NCBI GenBank assembly: GCA_937965785.1 | Contig: CALCKT010000054.1 | Location: 1-60,142, forward strand | From: an uncultured Propionibacteriaceae bacterium | GTDB taxonomy: Bacteria; Actinomycetota; Actinomycetes; Propionibacteriales; Propionibacteriaceae | DNA length: 60,142 nucleotides | Direction of reading: 5' to 3' | Shown here: positions 26,272 to 34,189 of the stretch, piece after piece | How the letters are laid out: every line of letters begins with the position of its first letter | Numbering within the stretch: the first letter of the stretch is position 1 | The notes under the pieces: model-generated | Databases searched by the model: none | What the model saw: the letters and a program-made list of their open reading frames with translations, nothing else | Told to the model about the DNA's origin: nothing | Program-made: the position numbers and the translations under genes

Positions 26272-26299
26272 GGTTTCATTCCTCCTGGCTGGGCAAGGA

Positions 26300-26992
26300 T
26301 CAGTTCTTGACGACGATGGTGCCAACCATCATGTCATGAAGGGTTTGTTTTTTCTCGGTGAACAGCGGCATCAGATAATTGATGAAAATCGGCAGGAAAA
26401 ACAGGGCGGCACCGAAGTAGCCGATGAGTTCGTCCGCCAGGGTCCGTGCCAGGGCGCGCACGAACCCGGGGGTCCGCGCGGAGGGATCATCGGCCCGGGT
26501 AACGCGGATGCGCATGACCATCTTGCCCAAGGTGGCACCGAAACCGGCGATGAGAAGAACCCGGTAAAGAACACCCAGCACCATGACGGCAATCCCCGCG
26601 GTCATGAAGGAGTTGAGGAGTTCCATGGGTACCTCACTCGGGTAGCTCTTTCCGGCCTGCGCTGCCCTGACCAGCTCGTGCATCCAGGCCTCGAAGCGTT
26701 CGTAGAGTCCCGGGGCCAACAGCTCGATGAGCAGGTAGGAGGGGATGGCCAGGATCAGCCCGTCGAGGATGCGGGCAGCCACCCGCGCCCCCCAACTCGC
26801 GTATCTGGCGCCCGTCCAGGGCTGCGTGACCGTGTTGTAGAGTCCCCCGCCACCGTGGCCGACGGGTTTCGCCGGCCGGCTGTCAGGCCGGGTTACGTCG
26901 GACCAGCTGGCGCCGTCCCAGTAACGCTCATCGCCGGAACCGGCTGGGTCGGGGTACCACCCAGCGGATGGTTGCGGGGCGGAGTAATGCAT
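26300..26992 (-). CDS. RDD family membrane protein with DUF2510 module
   Basis: A 230-aa membrane protein. Residues ~11-35 hold a DUF2510 motif (AGWYPDPAGSGDERYWDGASW), a short cytosolic module frequent in actinobacteria. An RDD domain follows (SWGARVAARILDGLILAIPSYLLI) with three to four membrane segments and the conserved GKMVMRIRVTRADD. Some RDD proteins are linked to ion exchange; the substrate here is unknown. The ATG at 26992 (MHYSAPQPSAGWYPD) starts just before DUF2510; upstream codons are not conserved. Confidence 0.83.
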   Translation of the reverse strand: MHYSAPQPSAGWYPDPAGSGDERYWDGASWSDVTRPDSRPAKPVGHGGGGLYNTVTQPWTGARYASWGARVAARILDGLILAIPSYLLIELLAPGLYERFEAWMHELVRAAQAGKSYPSEVPMELLNSFMTAGIAVMVLGVLYRVLLIAGFGATLGKMVMRIRVTRADDPSARTPGFVRALARTLADELIGYFGAALFFLPIFINYLMPLFTEKKQTLHDMMVGTIVVKN

Positions 26993-27050
26993 GGCCACAA
27001 GGATGCCATCCTGAACCGCCGGAAACCACCGAGACCGACGGCTGTGTCCC

Positions 27051-28394
27051 TCACCCCGCAATGTCATGAACCGGCCCGATCCGCAGCGAAGTGGCGATGG
27101 CAAGCACCGAAGCCGCCAGCAGCATGAGGAAGATCCATCCGAAAGCGGGCACTCCCTCCGCGAGCAGCACCGCGTAGCAGGCCCCCGTGAGCGCGGTCAT
27201 CACCGAGGTCCCGATTGACTCGGCCACCAGCAGGGCACCGGAGTTGCGTCCCTGTTCCCGCGGGCCGGACAACGCCATGGTGGCCACGGCGGTGCTGGAG
27301 ACGGTCAGTCCCATCCCGCACCCGGCGAGGGTCCAGGCCGTCACCCCGATCCACAACGGCACCCCCATCCAGGTCAGGAAAACCGTGATCCCCGCCATCC
27401 CGAAGGCAACGAAACAGGTCCCGGCGGTGATGATGCGGTCGCGACGCAGTCTTATCCGGGCCTGAAGCCAGGAGCCGAAACTCCACCCGAGGCTTCCTAT
27501 GGTCAGGGCCAGGCCCGCCTGCAAGGTGTCGAGCCCTTTCAGGTTCTGCAGGCCGAGCAGCAGGAACGCCTCCCCCGAGTAGAAGGCCCCGGTCTGGACG
27601 GCGCGGCTGGCAATGATGGGGCCGAGCCCGTTTCTCAGGTCTCTGGCCCGTGGGGGCAACACTTTCGGCACTCCCAGTCCCAGAGCCGCCAGTCCTGCGG
27701 CCGCCGCCAGCAGGCTCCAGTGCCCGATGCCCTGACCGGCCAACTGCAGCAGGGCCGGAGCCCCGGCCACCGCCACCACCGCCCACCAAACGGTCCCGGG
27801 CGCATCGGAATCCGGTTCGCTGCGTTCCTGGACGGCCTTCAGATGCGGCCAGGTCAGGACGGCGGCAACCAGCATCAGGGGCACCGTCACAGCGAAATTG
27901 AGACGCCAGTTCACAGCCACCAGGGCGGCCGAGATCGGCGGTCCCAGGAACGCGGGAAGCACCCAACAGAAACTGAGCATCGCGAGCACCGCCGGGCGTC
28001 GTCCCGCGGGGAAGGCGAGTGCGATGACCACGTAAAGGGTCAGGTTGATGGCTCCGGCTCCCAGGCCCTGCACGAGCCGGGCCAGCAGCAGCATCCAGAC
28101 ATCCGCGGCGAGCGAACCTGTGATGAGCCCCAGGAGCATCGCGCCGAAACCCAGCCCCATGGAGACCAGTGGACCGTTTCGGTCACAGTGCTGCCCGGCC
28201 ACCAGGATCGCGGTCAGCATTCCCGTCACGGCCATGGAAAAGGCCCACGGGTAGAGAGCGACGGCGTCGAGGGAGCGCATCGCCTCGGGCAGGGCCGCCG
28301 CGACCCCGATCATCTGGAAGGCGATGGCGAACACCGCCAGCAGCAACCCCACCAGCAGACCCGTGGTACCCTCGCGGCGGGATCCGGTGTTCAC
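27051..28394 (-). CDS. MFS transporter, drug-exporter type
   Basis: A 447-aa integral membrane protein with about 12 predicted segments. Major-facilitator marks are LPEAMRSLDAVALYPWAFSM in TM1-2, the loop GQHCDRNGPL in the motif A position (GxxxDRxGRK-like) and ARLVQGLGAGAINLTLYVVI, as in multidrug exporters. The substrate is unknown. GTG 28394 is preceded by GGAG at good spacing; a TTG at 28406 is an alternative. It is divergent from the DUF3039 gene with only 29 nt between them. Confidence 0.85.
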   Translation of the reverse strand: MNTGSRREGTTGLLVGLLLAVFAIAFQMIGVAAALPEAMRSLDAVALYPWAFSMAVTGMLTAILVAGQHCDRNGPLVSMGLGFGAMLLGLITGSLAADVWMLLLARLVQGLGAGAINLTLYVVIALAFPAGRRPAVLAMLSFCWVLPAFLGPPISAALVAVNWRLNFAVTVPLMLVAAVLTWPHLKAVQERSEPDSDAPGTVWWAVVAVAGAPALLQLAGQGIGHWSLLAAAAGLAALGLGVPKVLPPRARDLRNGLGPIIASRAVQTGAFYSGEAFLLLGLQNLKGLDTLQAGLALTIGSLGWSFGSWLQARIRLRRDRIITAGTCFVAFGMAGITVFLTWMGVPLWIGVTAWTLAGCGMGLTVSSTAVATMALSGPREQGRNSGALLVAESIGTSVMTALTGACYAVLLAEGVPAFGWIFLMLLAASVLAIATSLRIGPVHDIAG

Positions 28395-28410
28395 GGTGTT
28401 CTCCAACGTC

Positions 28411-28416
28411 TAGGAT
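28411..28416 (+). promoter_or_regulatory. -10 element TAGGAT of the DUF3039 gene (leaderless)
   Basis: TAGGAT with 7 nt to the ATG at 28424. It lies in the 29-nt gap to the divergent MFS gene. Confidence 0.5.
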
Positions 28417-28423
28417 TGAATTC

Positions 28424-28675
28424 ATGAGTGAGTTTGCCCCCGGTTCCCAAACGGTTCTGGACGAACGTACCGAACTGCGGGACTCCGACGACCACGAAAG
28501 GTTCAGCCACTACGTGCCGGCGAAGAAACTGGAGAAGGCCAAGTTGACCGGCACCCCCGTCGTCGCTCTGTGTGGAAAGGTCTGGGTGCCTTCCCGGAAC
28601 CCGGACAAGTACCCGGTTTGTCCGGAGTGCAAGGAGATCTGGCAGTCCATGAAACCGGGCAACCCCAGGAAGTGA
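28424..28675 (+). CDS. DUF3039 family protein
   Basis: An 83-aa actinobacterial protein of unknown function. DUF3039 features are a conserved DDHERFSHYVPAKK segment, VVALCGKVWVPSRNPDKYPVCPECKEIW and two CxxC-like cysteines (C-P-E-C plus an upstream Cys in ALCGKVW), consistent with a small zinc-binding fold. It is a stand-alone transcription unit with a leaderless promoter and a strong terminator after it. Confidence 0.82.
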   Translation: MSEFAPGSQTVLDERTELRDSDDHERFSHYVPAKKLEKAKLTGTPVVALCGKVWVPSRNPDKYPVCPECKEIWQSMKPGNPRK

Positions 28676-28685
28676 CCCCATCCGT

Positions 28686-28715
28686 GGTTGCGGCCCGGCT
28701 GACCGGGCCGCAACC
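28686..28715. terminator. bidirectional terminator hairpin between DUF3039 and ahcY
   Basis: A 13-bp perfect stem, GGTTGCGGCCCGG and CCGGGCCGCAACC, around a CTGA loop in the 46-nt gap of convergent genes. There is no T-run. Confidence 0.75.
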
Positions 28716-28721
28716 GATGAG

Positions 28722-30152
28722 TCAGTAACGGTAGTGCTCGGACTTGAACGGACCGGTCACCGGAACCCCCAGGTAATCGGCCTGGGCCTGGGTCAGGGTG
28801 CTGAGTTCCACCCCCAGCGACGGCAGGTGAAGGCGTGCGACCTCCTCGTCCAGATGCTTCGGAAGCAGATACACGCCAGCCGGGTAGGCATCGGGCCGGG
28901 TGAAGAGCTCCATCTGGGCCAGCACCTGGTTGGTGAAGGAGTTGCTCATCACGAACGACGGATGCCCCGTCGCGTTTCCGAGGTTCAACAACCGGCCCTC
29001 GCTGAGCACGATCACCGCGTGCCCGTCCGGGTAGACCCACTTGGCCACCTGCGGCTTGATCTCGACCTTCGTCACGTCCTTCCGGGCGGCGAGCCCGGCC
29101 ATGTCGATCTCGTTGTCGAAGTGCCCGATGTTGCCGACGATGGCCTGGTGTTTCATCCGGGCCATGTGCTCCTCAAGGATGACATCGCGGCACCCGGTGG
29201 CGGTGACGAAGATGTCGCCGATCCCCACCACCGATTCGAGCCGTGACACCTGGAAACCGTCCATCGCCGCCTGCAGGGCGCAGATCGGATCCACCTCGGT
29301 GACGATGACCCGCGCACCCTGGCCGCGCAGCGACTCGGCGCAGCCCTTTCCCACGTCGCCGTAGCCACAGACCACGGCCACCTTGCCGCCGATCAGGACA
29401 TCGGTGGCGCGGTTGATGCCGTCCACCAGGGAATGGCGGCAGCCGTACCTGTTGTCGAACTTGGACTTGGTGACCGAGTCATTGACGTTGATGGCCCCGA
29501 ACAGCAGGGTGCCGTTGCGGTGCATCTCGTAGAGACGGTGGACTCCGGTGGTGGTTTCCTCCGTGACCCCGAGGATGCCAGCCGCGAGGGTCTCGAAGTC
29601 CAGCTGCCCCAACGCCTCCCGCAGGGTGGCCTTGACCACGAGGGTTTCCTCCGGATCCGTTGGGTCGTCGGCGGGCACGGCCCCGGCGCGTTGGGCCGCG
29701 ACACCCTCATGGAGGAGCAGGGTGGCGTCCCCACCGTCGTCGAGAATCAGGTTGGGGTTCGTCTCGCCCGGCCAGTCGAGGATCTGGCGGGTGCACCACC
29801 AGTATTCCTGGAGCGTTTCACCCTTCCACGCGAAAACAGGCACCCCCTTCGGGTTCTCGGGGGTGCCGTCCGGGCCGACGACGACGGCGGCCGCCGCGTG
29901 ATCCTGGGTGGAGAAGATGTTGCAGGACGCCCACCGCACCTCCGCCCCGAGCGCCACGAGGGTCTCGATCAGCACCGCGGTCTGGACGGTCATGTGGATT
30001 GATCCCGCGATGCGGGCACCCGCCAGTGGCTTCGAGGCCGCGTATCGTTGGCGCATGGCCATCAGGCCGGGCATCTCGTGTTCAGCGAGGGTGATTTCCT
30101 CGCGGCCGAAACCGGCCAGGGACAGGTCTGCTACACGGAAGTCGAATGTCAC
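28722..30152 (-). CDS. ahcY: adenosylhomocysteinase
   Basis: NAD-dependent hydrolysis of S-adenosylhomocysteine to homocysteine and adenosine, keeping methylation running (476 aa, long form with the ~40-residue actinobacterial insertion). Motifs: ARIAGSIHMTVQTAVLIETL, SCNIFSTQDHAAAA, FDNRYGCRHSLVDGINRATD, the NAD-binding GYGDVGKGCAESLRGQGARV and C-terminal LGVPVTGPFKSEHYRY. GTG 30152 has a TAGACT -10 seven nt upstream, so a leader riboswitch is excluded. In M. tuberculosis sahH marks the same end of this conserved region. Confidence 0.96.
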   Translation of the reverse strand: MTFDFRVADLSLAGFGREEITLAEHEMPGLMAMRQRYAASKPLAGARIAGSIHMTVQTAVLIETLVALGAEVRWASCNIFSTQDHAAAAVVVGPDGTPENPKGVPVFAWKGETLQEYWWCTRQILDWPGETNPNLILDDGGDATLLLHEGVAAQRAGAVPADDPTDPEETLVVKATLREALGQLDFETLAAGILGVTEETTTGVHRLYEMHRNGTLLFGAINVNDSVTKSKFDNRYGCRHSLVDGINRATDVLIGGKVAVVCGYGDVGKGCAESLRGQGARVIVTEVDPICALQAAMDGFQVSRLESVVGIGDIFVTATGCRDVILEEHMARMKHQAIVGNIGHFDNEIDMAGLAARKDVTKVEIKPQVAKWVYPDGHAVIVLSEGRLLNLGNATGHPSFVMSNSFTNQVLAQMELFTRPDAYPAGVYLLPKHLDEEVARLHLPSLGVELSTLTQAQADYLGVPVTGPFKSEHYRY

Positions 30153-30159
30153 GCCCCGG

Positions 30160-30165
30160 AGTCTA
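30160..30165 (-). promoter_or_regulatory. -10 element TAGACT of ahcY (leaderless)
   Basis: TAGACT on the minus strand, 7 nt before the GTG at 30152. Confidence 0.5.
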
Positions 30166-30258
30166 CGCCCGAGCACGCAACCGCGCCCGGCAAACCGGGC
30201 TGATTGCCGTGTCCCAGCCCCGGATGCGGAACAAACTCTGTGCCTTGTGACTTCCCTT

Positions 30259-31281
30259 TCAGCGGGTCTCGCCCAGGCCGATACCCAAGTAGGTGGCGGC
30301 GTAACGTCCTTGGAGCAGCAAGGTGACATAGCGTTCCACGTCGGAGGCACCCAGTTCCGCCATGCCGGAGCTGATGCGGCAAACCCGCACCCCGACGCCA
30401 TCGGCCAGGCGCGCCAGCCTCCGGGCCGTCTCCGTCATCGGTTCCGGCACCTGGTCCGCGTCGAGCAGCAGCAGTGCGGGACCGATCTCGGCGTCCTGTT
30501 CGAACGGGTCGGTGAACACGTCGCGCCGGGGGGTGTCCAGCAGCACCGCCTCCAGTTCCTCGGCGTCCGCGGCCAGGGCCAGTCGCCCGCTGGCCCGCCG
30601 CAACGTCTCCGCGATCCGCCGGGAAGCACGCCCCGCCAGTGTCGTCCCGCCCCACACCAGGGGAAACGAGTCGGCCAGGCCCACGGCCAGGTCCTTGCCC
30701 GGGTTGTTCCCGAGGGGGCGTTCCGGGGAGCAACGAACCGCGACGGCATCCGCGGCCGATGCGGCGAGTTCCACGTCCACCGCGGGCCCCAGTTCCAGCT
30801 GGCCCAGCAGCGCCAGCACCGCGATGGCCGCGGCCATGGGATCGTCGGGCGGGGTGGGCAGGTGGGTGGTCAGGGGACCCGCGCTGGCCGCGGCCAACGC
30901 CGACTCGTCCGGAGCGGCGGCTATGACGGTGGCTCCCCTGCGAACGGCCTCCGCGATACAGCGGATCTCCCAGACCGGGGCGTCGTGGGAACCGAGCGCG
31001 ACCACCAGGTCGAGCGGCCCGACCCATGCGGGCAGGGCGGGGCCCGGCCAGGCCATGAACGGCACGGGACAGGCGGGTTCCAGAACGGCCCGCACCAGCC
31101 GCGCCTCCGCGCCCAGCACGAGCACCCCACGCGGCCGGTCGGCGCGGGTGAGTCTGCCCGCGGGTTCGCTCAGCGCGGCACGCCTGATCCGGGCCCCGGC
31201 CGAGGCGAGCCACCACAGTGACTCGTGGCCGGCCAGGTCGTCGGCCTCCAGGCGGGAATCATCGAACCATCTGCGAATCAT
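30259..31281 (-). CDS. SIS-domain phosphoglucose/phosphomannose isomerase-like protein
   Basis: A 340-aa protein corresponding by position to M. tuberculosis Rv3256c, next to manB. It has the two-domain SIS layout of bifunctional PGI/PMI enzymes: LVVALGSHDAPVWEIRCIAEAVRRGATVIAA in the first domain and a NNPGKDLAVGLADSFPLVWGGTTLAGRASRRIAETL core linking to the second. Several catalytic positions of true PGI/PMI enzymes cannot be confirmed by eye, so activity is unproven; GDP-mannose supply is the likely context. The ATG 31281 follows a GAGGG site; a GTG at 31293 overlapping the Trm112-like stop (GTGA) is equally possible. Confidence 0.65.
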   Translation of the reverse strand: MIRRWFDDSRLEADDLAGHESLWWLASAGARIRRAALSEPAGRLTRADRPRGVLVLGAEARLVRAVLEPACPVPFMAWPGPALPAWVGPLDLVVALGSHDAPVWEIRCIAEAVRRGATVIAAAPDESALAAASAGPLTTHLPTPPDDPMAAAIAVLALLGQLELGPAVDVELAASAADAVAVRCSPERPLGNNPGKDLAVGLADSFPLVWGGTTLAGRASRRIAETLRRASGRLALAADAEELEAVLLDTPRRDVFTDPFEQDAEIGPALLLLDADQVPEPMTETARRLARLADGVGVRVCRISSGMAELGASDVERYVTLLLQGRYAATYLGIGLGETR

Positions 31282-31289
31282 CCGGGCCC

Positions 31290-31481
31290 TCACTGAGTGT
31301 TTCGTGCCTGGTCGATCAGCAGGACCGGGATGCGGTCCTCCACGGGGTAGGCCAGCCCACAGGCCGCGGACGTACAGACCAACTCCGAACGTTCGTAGTC
31401 GACGGCGAACTTGGCGTGGCACGCCGGGCAGGCGGCGATGGCCAGGAACTCCGTCGACAGTTCCAGGGCGGTTTCACTCAT
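31290..31481 (-). CDS. Trm112-like zinc-ribbon protein
   Basis: A 63-aa protein of the Trm112/UPF0434 family. It has two Cys pairs (CPACHAKF and CTSAACGLAYPVEDRIPVLL), the second followed by the family ending. Eukaryotic Trm112 activates methyltransferases; the bacterial role is unclear. It overlaps the manB stop by 8 nt and has a strong AAAGGAG site inside the manB end. Confidence 0.85.
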   Translation of the reverse strand: MSETALELSTEFLAIAACPACHAKFAVDYERSELVCTSAACGLAYPVEDRIPVLLIDQARNTQ

Positions 31482-32844
31482 CGGCTTCTCCTTTGTCCAC
31501 ACGGACGACGGCCAGCACCTCGTCACGCAACCGGGTCATGGTCTCTGTGTCCCGGGCCTCGACGTTGAGTCGGAGCAGCGGCTCGGTGTTGGAGGGTCTC
31601 AGGTTGATCCACCATCCGGCCCGTTCGTCACGGATCGTCAGCCCGTCCCAGTATTCGCAGCTGCCCCGCCCGTCGAAAACCTTGGCGACGCGTTCCATCG
31701 CGGCCCGGTGATCGGTGATGGTGGAGTTGATCTCACCGGAACGCTCATACCCGTCGAACCGGGCGGCGAGCACCGACAGCGGTTCGGCCGCAGATCGCAG
31801 CTGCTCCAGGACGTGGAGGGCGGCCAGCACTCCTGTGTCGGCCCCCCAGAAGTCGCGGAAGTAGTAGTGGGCGGAGTGTTCACCGCCGAAGATGGCGTTC
31901 TTCTCGGCCATGAGCGCCTTCACGAAGGTGTGTCCCACACGCGAGACCTCAACGTGCCCGAGGCCCGCCACCGCATCGACCACCGCCTGCGATGTGATCG
32001 CGTTGACCACGACCACTCCCCCGGTTTCCTTGGAGAGTTCCGCCTCCGCGATCATCGCGGTCACGATTGACGGATCGACCACCCCACCCTGCTCGTCGAT
32101 CAGGAAACACCGGTCCGCGTCACCGTCGAAGACCAGACCGAGGTCCGCGGAGTGTTCTCGCACCGCGGAGCGGGCATCCACCAGGTTCTCCGGTTCCAGG
32201 GGGTTCGCGGGATGGTTGGGGAAGGTGCCGTCCGGTTCCATGTACAGGCCGATCAGGTCCACCTCGCGGTTGGCCAGGACCGCGGGAACGGTGAGCCCGG
32301 CCATCCCGTTCCCGGCGTCCACCACCACCTTCAGCCGCCGTTGCCCGGTCATCGGCACCAGCCGGTCCAGATGGGCCACGAACTCGGCGGTCAGGTCGCG
32401 TTCCTCGTAGCCACCCACGACCTTCTCCCCGATGACCACCGTCGCGGCGCGTTCCCGCAGTTCCGTGGTGAAACCGGGCCGCACCGGAGAGGCGTCGGCC
32501 AGGCAGAATTTCATGCCGTTGTACTTGGCGGGGTTGTGGCTGGCGGTGAACTGCACCCCGGGCAGGCCCAGCTGCCCGGAGCCGAACCAGAGCAGGTCGG
32601 TGGACGTGAGCCCGAGGTCGATGATCGATGCGCCGGCTCTGCGTGCGCCGTCCGAGAAGGCCGCGGAAAGCCCCTCCCCGAGCTGCCGCATGTCGCGGCC
32701 CACGACGAGGGTCCCGCCGGAGAGGTCGAGCAGCTCAACGAAAGCGGCCCCCAGTCTCCGGGCCCCGTCGAGATCCAGTTCCGGATCCGCCCCCGTCACG
32801 ACGCCACGAATGTCATTGGCCTTGAAGATCTGCTCCTTAAGCAC
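31474..32844 (-). CDS. manB: phosphomannomutase/phosphoglucomutase
   Basis: Interconverts mannose-6- and mannose-1-phosphate for GDP-mannose synthesis (456 aa). Present are the phosphoserine loop TASHNPAKYNGMKF, the metal loop DGDADRCFL, the sugar-specificity loop GGEHSAHYYF and the C-terminal phosphate-binding RPSNTEPLLRLNVEA. GTG 32844 has a TAAGCT -10 six nt upstream, so it is leaderless. It works with manC (39235-40314). It heads manB-Trm112-SIS, as in many actinobacteria. Confidence 0.94.
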   Translation of the reverse strand: MLKEQIFKANDIRGVVTGADPELDLDGARRLGAAFVELLDLSGGTLVVGRDMRQLGEGLSAAFSDGARRAGASIIDLGLTSTDLLWFGSGQLGLPGVQFTASHNPAKYNGMKFCLADASPVRPGFTTELRERAATVVIGEKVVGGYEERDLTAEFVAHLDRLVPMTGQRRLKVVVDAGNGMAGLTVPAVLANREVDLIGLYMEPDGTFPNHPANPLEPENLVDARSAVREHSADLGLVFDGDADRCFLIDEQGGVVDPSIVTAMIAEAELSKETGGVVVVNAITSQAVVDAVAGLGHVEVSRVGHTFVKALMAEKNAIFGGEHSAHYYFRDFWGADTGVLAALHVLEQLRSAAEPLSVLAARFDGYERSGEINSTITDHRAAMERVAKVFDGRGSCEYWDGLTIRDERAGWWINLRPSNTEPLLRLNVEARDTETMTRLRDEVLAVVRVDKGEADE

Positions 32845-32850
32845 AGCCCG

Positions 32851-32856
32851 AGCTTA
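32851..32856 (-). promoter_or_regulatory. -10 element TAAGCT of manB (leaderless GTG)
   Basis: TAAGCT on the minus strand, 6 nt before the GTG at 32844. Confidence 0.5.
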
Positions 32857-32879
32857 CCGTTGGTCACCTCTCCCGTGGC

Positions 32880-33263
32880 TCATTCCACGGTAGGAAGCAG
32901 ACGCAGATGCCCGCCCTTTCGCCTGCCGGTGCTGCGGGGTTTGGGTTTCGGGGCCGGGACACGGTCCACGGGGGCGGTCGGGATGTCCTCCTCGTCACGC
33001 AACCCGATCTCCCGGACGGCGTTCGCGAGGGCCACGAGTTCATCGTCGGCCTCGGGTTCGTTCCGCCTGCGTTCCATCGGAAGCCGGATCACCTCCCAAC
33101 CCATCGGAACGGAGGTGCGGGAGGCGTGTTCGGCGCACAGGTCGAAGGCCCCGGGCACTGCGACATCGGACAGCGGCCCCAGCACTGCCGTCGAATCCGC
33201 GTACACATAGGTGAGTGTGGCCACGGCAGGCAAGCCGCAGGCAGTCCGGGAACAACGACGCAC
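32880..33263 (-). CDS. DUF3499 family protein
   Basis: A 127-aa actinobacterial protein equivalent in position to Rv3258c. The family core RRCSRTACGLPAVATLTYVYADSTAVLGPL begins at once, with cysteines at CSRTACG and later DLCAEHA that probably bind zinc. The C-terminus is basic and disordered. A TAGGCT -10 lies 6 nt before the GTG at 33263 but only 3 nt before the ATG at 33266, so I prefer GTG; the difference is one residue. Function unknown. Confidence 0.85.
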   Translation of the reverse strand: MRRCSRTACGLPAVATLTYVYADSTAVLGPLSDVAVPGAFDLCAEHASRTSVPMGWEVIRLPMERRRNEPEADDELVALANAVREIGLRDEEDIPTAPVDRVPAPKPKPRSTGRRKGGHLRLLPTVE

Positions 33264-33269
33264 CATCGA

Positions 33270-33275
33270 AGCCTA
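33270..33275 (-). promoter_or_regulatory. -10 element TAGGCT of DUF3499 (leaderless)
   Basis: TAGGCT on the minus strand, 6 nt before the GTG at 33263. It is 14 nt from the oppositely oriented TAGAGT element, so the two promoters overlap. Confidence 0.5.
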
Positions 33276-33289
33276 CCGCTTTCCACGGC

Positions 33290-33295
33290 TAGAGT
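33290..33295 (+). promoter_or_regulatory. -10 element TAGAGT of the zincin-like gene (leaderless)
   Basis: TAGAGT with 6 nt to the ATG at 33302. Its -35 zone falls over the divergent DUF3499 -10. Confidence 0.5.
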
Positions 33296-33301
33296 TGCCG
33301 C

Positions 33302-33739
33302 ATGCCACGCAGCCGCGACCGTCACGACCGGGGAATGCACGGACCTGTCGCCCTACCGGATTCCAACAACCGCAAAACCGTTCCACTGCGCCCCCTGAAC
33401 CGGGTCGAGTACTTCAACCAGTGCGTGAAACAGGCACTCGCCACCATCGCCGAGGTCGACCCGCACGCCCTCGACGGCATGGTGGTCGGGGTCGAGGACG
33501 TGCCCCTGCTCAAAACCGCCTGGTCCGGGGACCGAGTACCGATGTCGGCCGCCCTGGAACCCTCCAAGGACAGGCCCGCCCAGATCGTGATCTACCAACG
33601 TCCCCTGGAGCACCGCGCCAGCAGCCGCTCCGCGCTGCGTTCCCTGGTGCACCGCACGATCGTGGAGCAGCTGAGCGCCTTGACGGGCCGCCCGGTCAGT
33701 GAGCTGCTGGGATACGAGCCAACCGACTGGGAGGATTGA
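33302..33739 (+). CDS. zincin-like metallopeptidase family protein, catalytic motif missing
   Basis: A 145-aa protein matching by position and general pattern the small metallopeptidase family next to DUF3499 and whiB (Rv3259 side). Shared traits are FNQCVKQALATIAE, a conserved VGVEDVPL strand and QIVIYQRPLEHRA. Where active members carry T-V-x-H-E-x-x-H, this protein has TIVEQLSALTG: all three catalytic positions appear lost. It may be structural or regulatory instead. It has a leaderless promoter overlapping that of DUF3499. Family assignment rests on context and pattern, so it should be checked by profile search. Confidence 0.7.
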   Translation: MPRSRDRHDRGMHGPVALPDSNNRKTVPLRPLNRVEYFNQCVKQALATIAEVDPHALDGMVVGVEDVPLLKTAWSGDRVPMSAALEPSKDRPAQIVIYQRPLEHRASSRSALRSLVHRTIVEQLSALTGRPVSELLGYEPTDWED

Positions 33740-34189
33740 CCCCGGGAACCACGGAAACGGGCATCTTCTCGAAGCCGCCACGACCAAAAAACTTCCGTGG
33801 AATCCCACCCGCGGAGCCCTTCAGTTCCTCCTCCAGAACCGGAGGCCGAGCGCCGCCGTCACCAGCGCCAGCGGAATCGCCAACGCCAGTTTCCACCACG
33901 CCTCGGCCGCCACCGGTTGGTTCGTCCAGCACGAGCAGCCGGGCGCGACAGGCCGGGATGGGTGCGCGCAACCCCTGCCAAACCGGCTACCGGCATGACC
34001 GCCCCCACGGGTTTGCCGCGAAATCCCTCTGACACGCGCGCGAAGCGGATCCGCCCTCCCTCAACCGCCGGAGCATCCCTGCCACGATCTCCCCTCCCGT
34101 CACGTTGAGCAGGATCACCAAGCGCCAAGCATCTGACCGGTCAATGGGTGTCGACCGGGGGTCGCCAGGAGGTCGGTTCGTTTCCCGGC
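33740..34189. other. 450-nt intergenic gap with a possible gene remnant
   Basis: No full-length gene is visible between the zincin-like gene and DUF5719. A weak inverted repeat CCACGGAA/TTCCGTGG (33749-33800) follows the zincin-like gene. On the minus strand a membrane-helix tail (33821-33913) continues open upstream to about 34000 without a credible start, suggesting a decayed gene. Confidence 0.4.
33821..33913 (-). pseudogene. possible remnant or small membrane peptide
   Basis: On the minus strand from GTG 33913 the 30 codons read as a short amphipathic start, then one membrane helix (LALAIPLALVTAALGLRF) and a basic WRRN end, like the C-terminal anchor of a sortase-type or surface protein. 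The frame upstream stays open for at least 30 more codons and includes a Cys-Ser-Cys-Trp stretch. No ribosome-binding site is seen. It could be a remnant of a longer membrane protein or chance. Confidence 0.2.

Noticed and set aside
28722..30152. SAH or SAM riboswitch before ahcY
   Set aside because: A TAGACT -10 is 7 nt from the GTG, so there is no leader to hold one.
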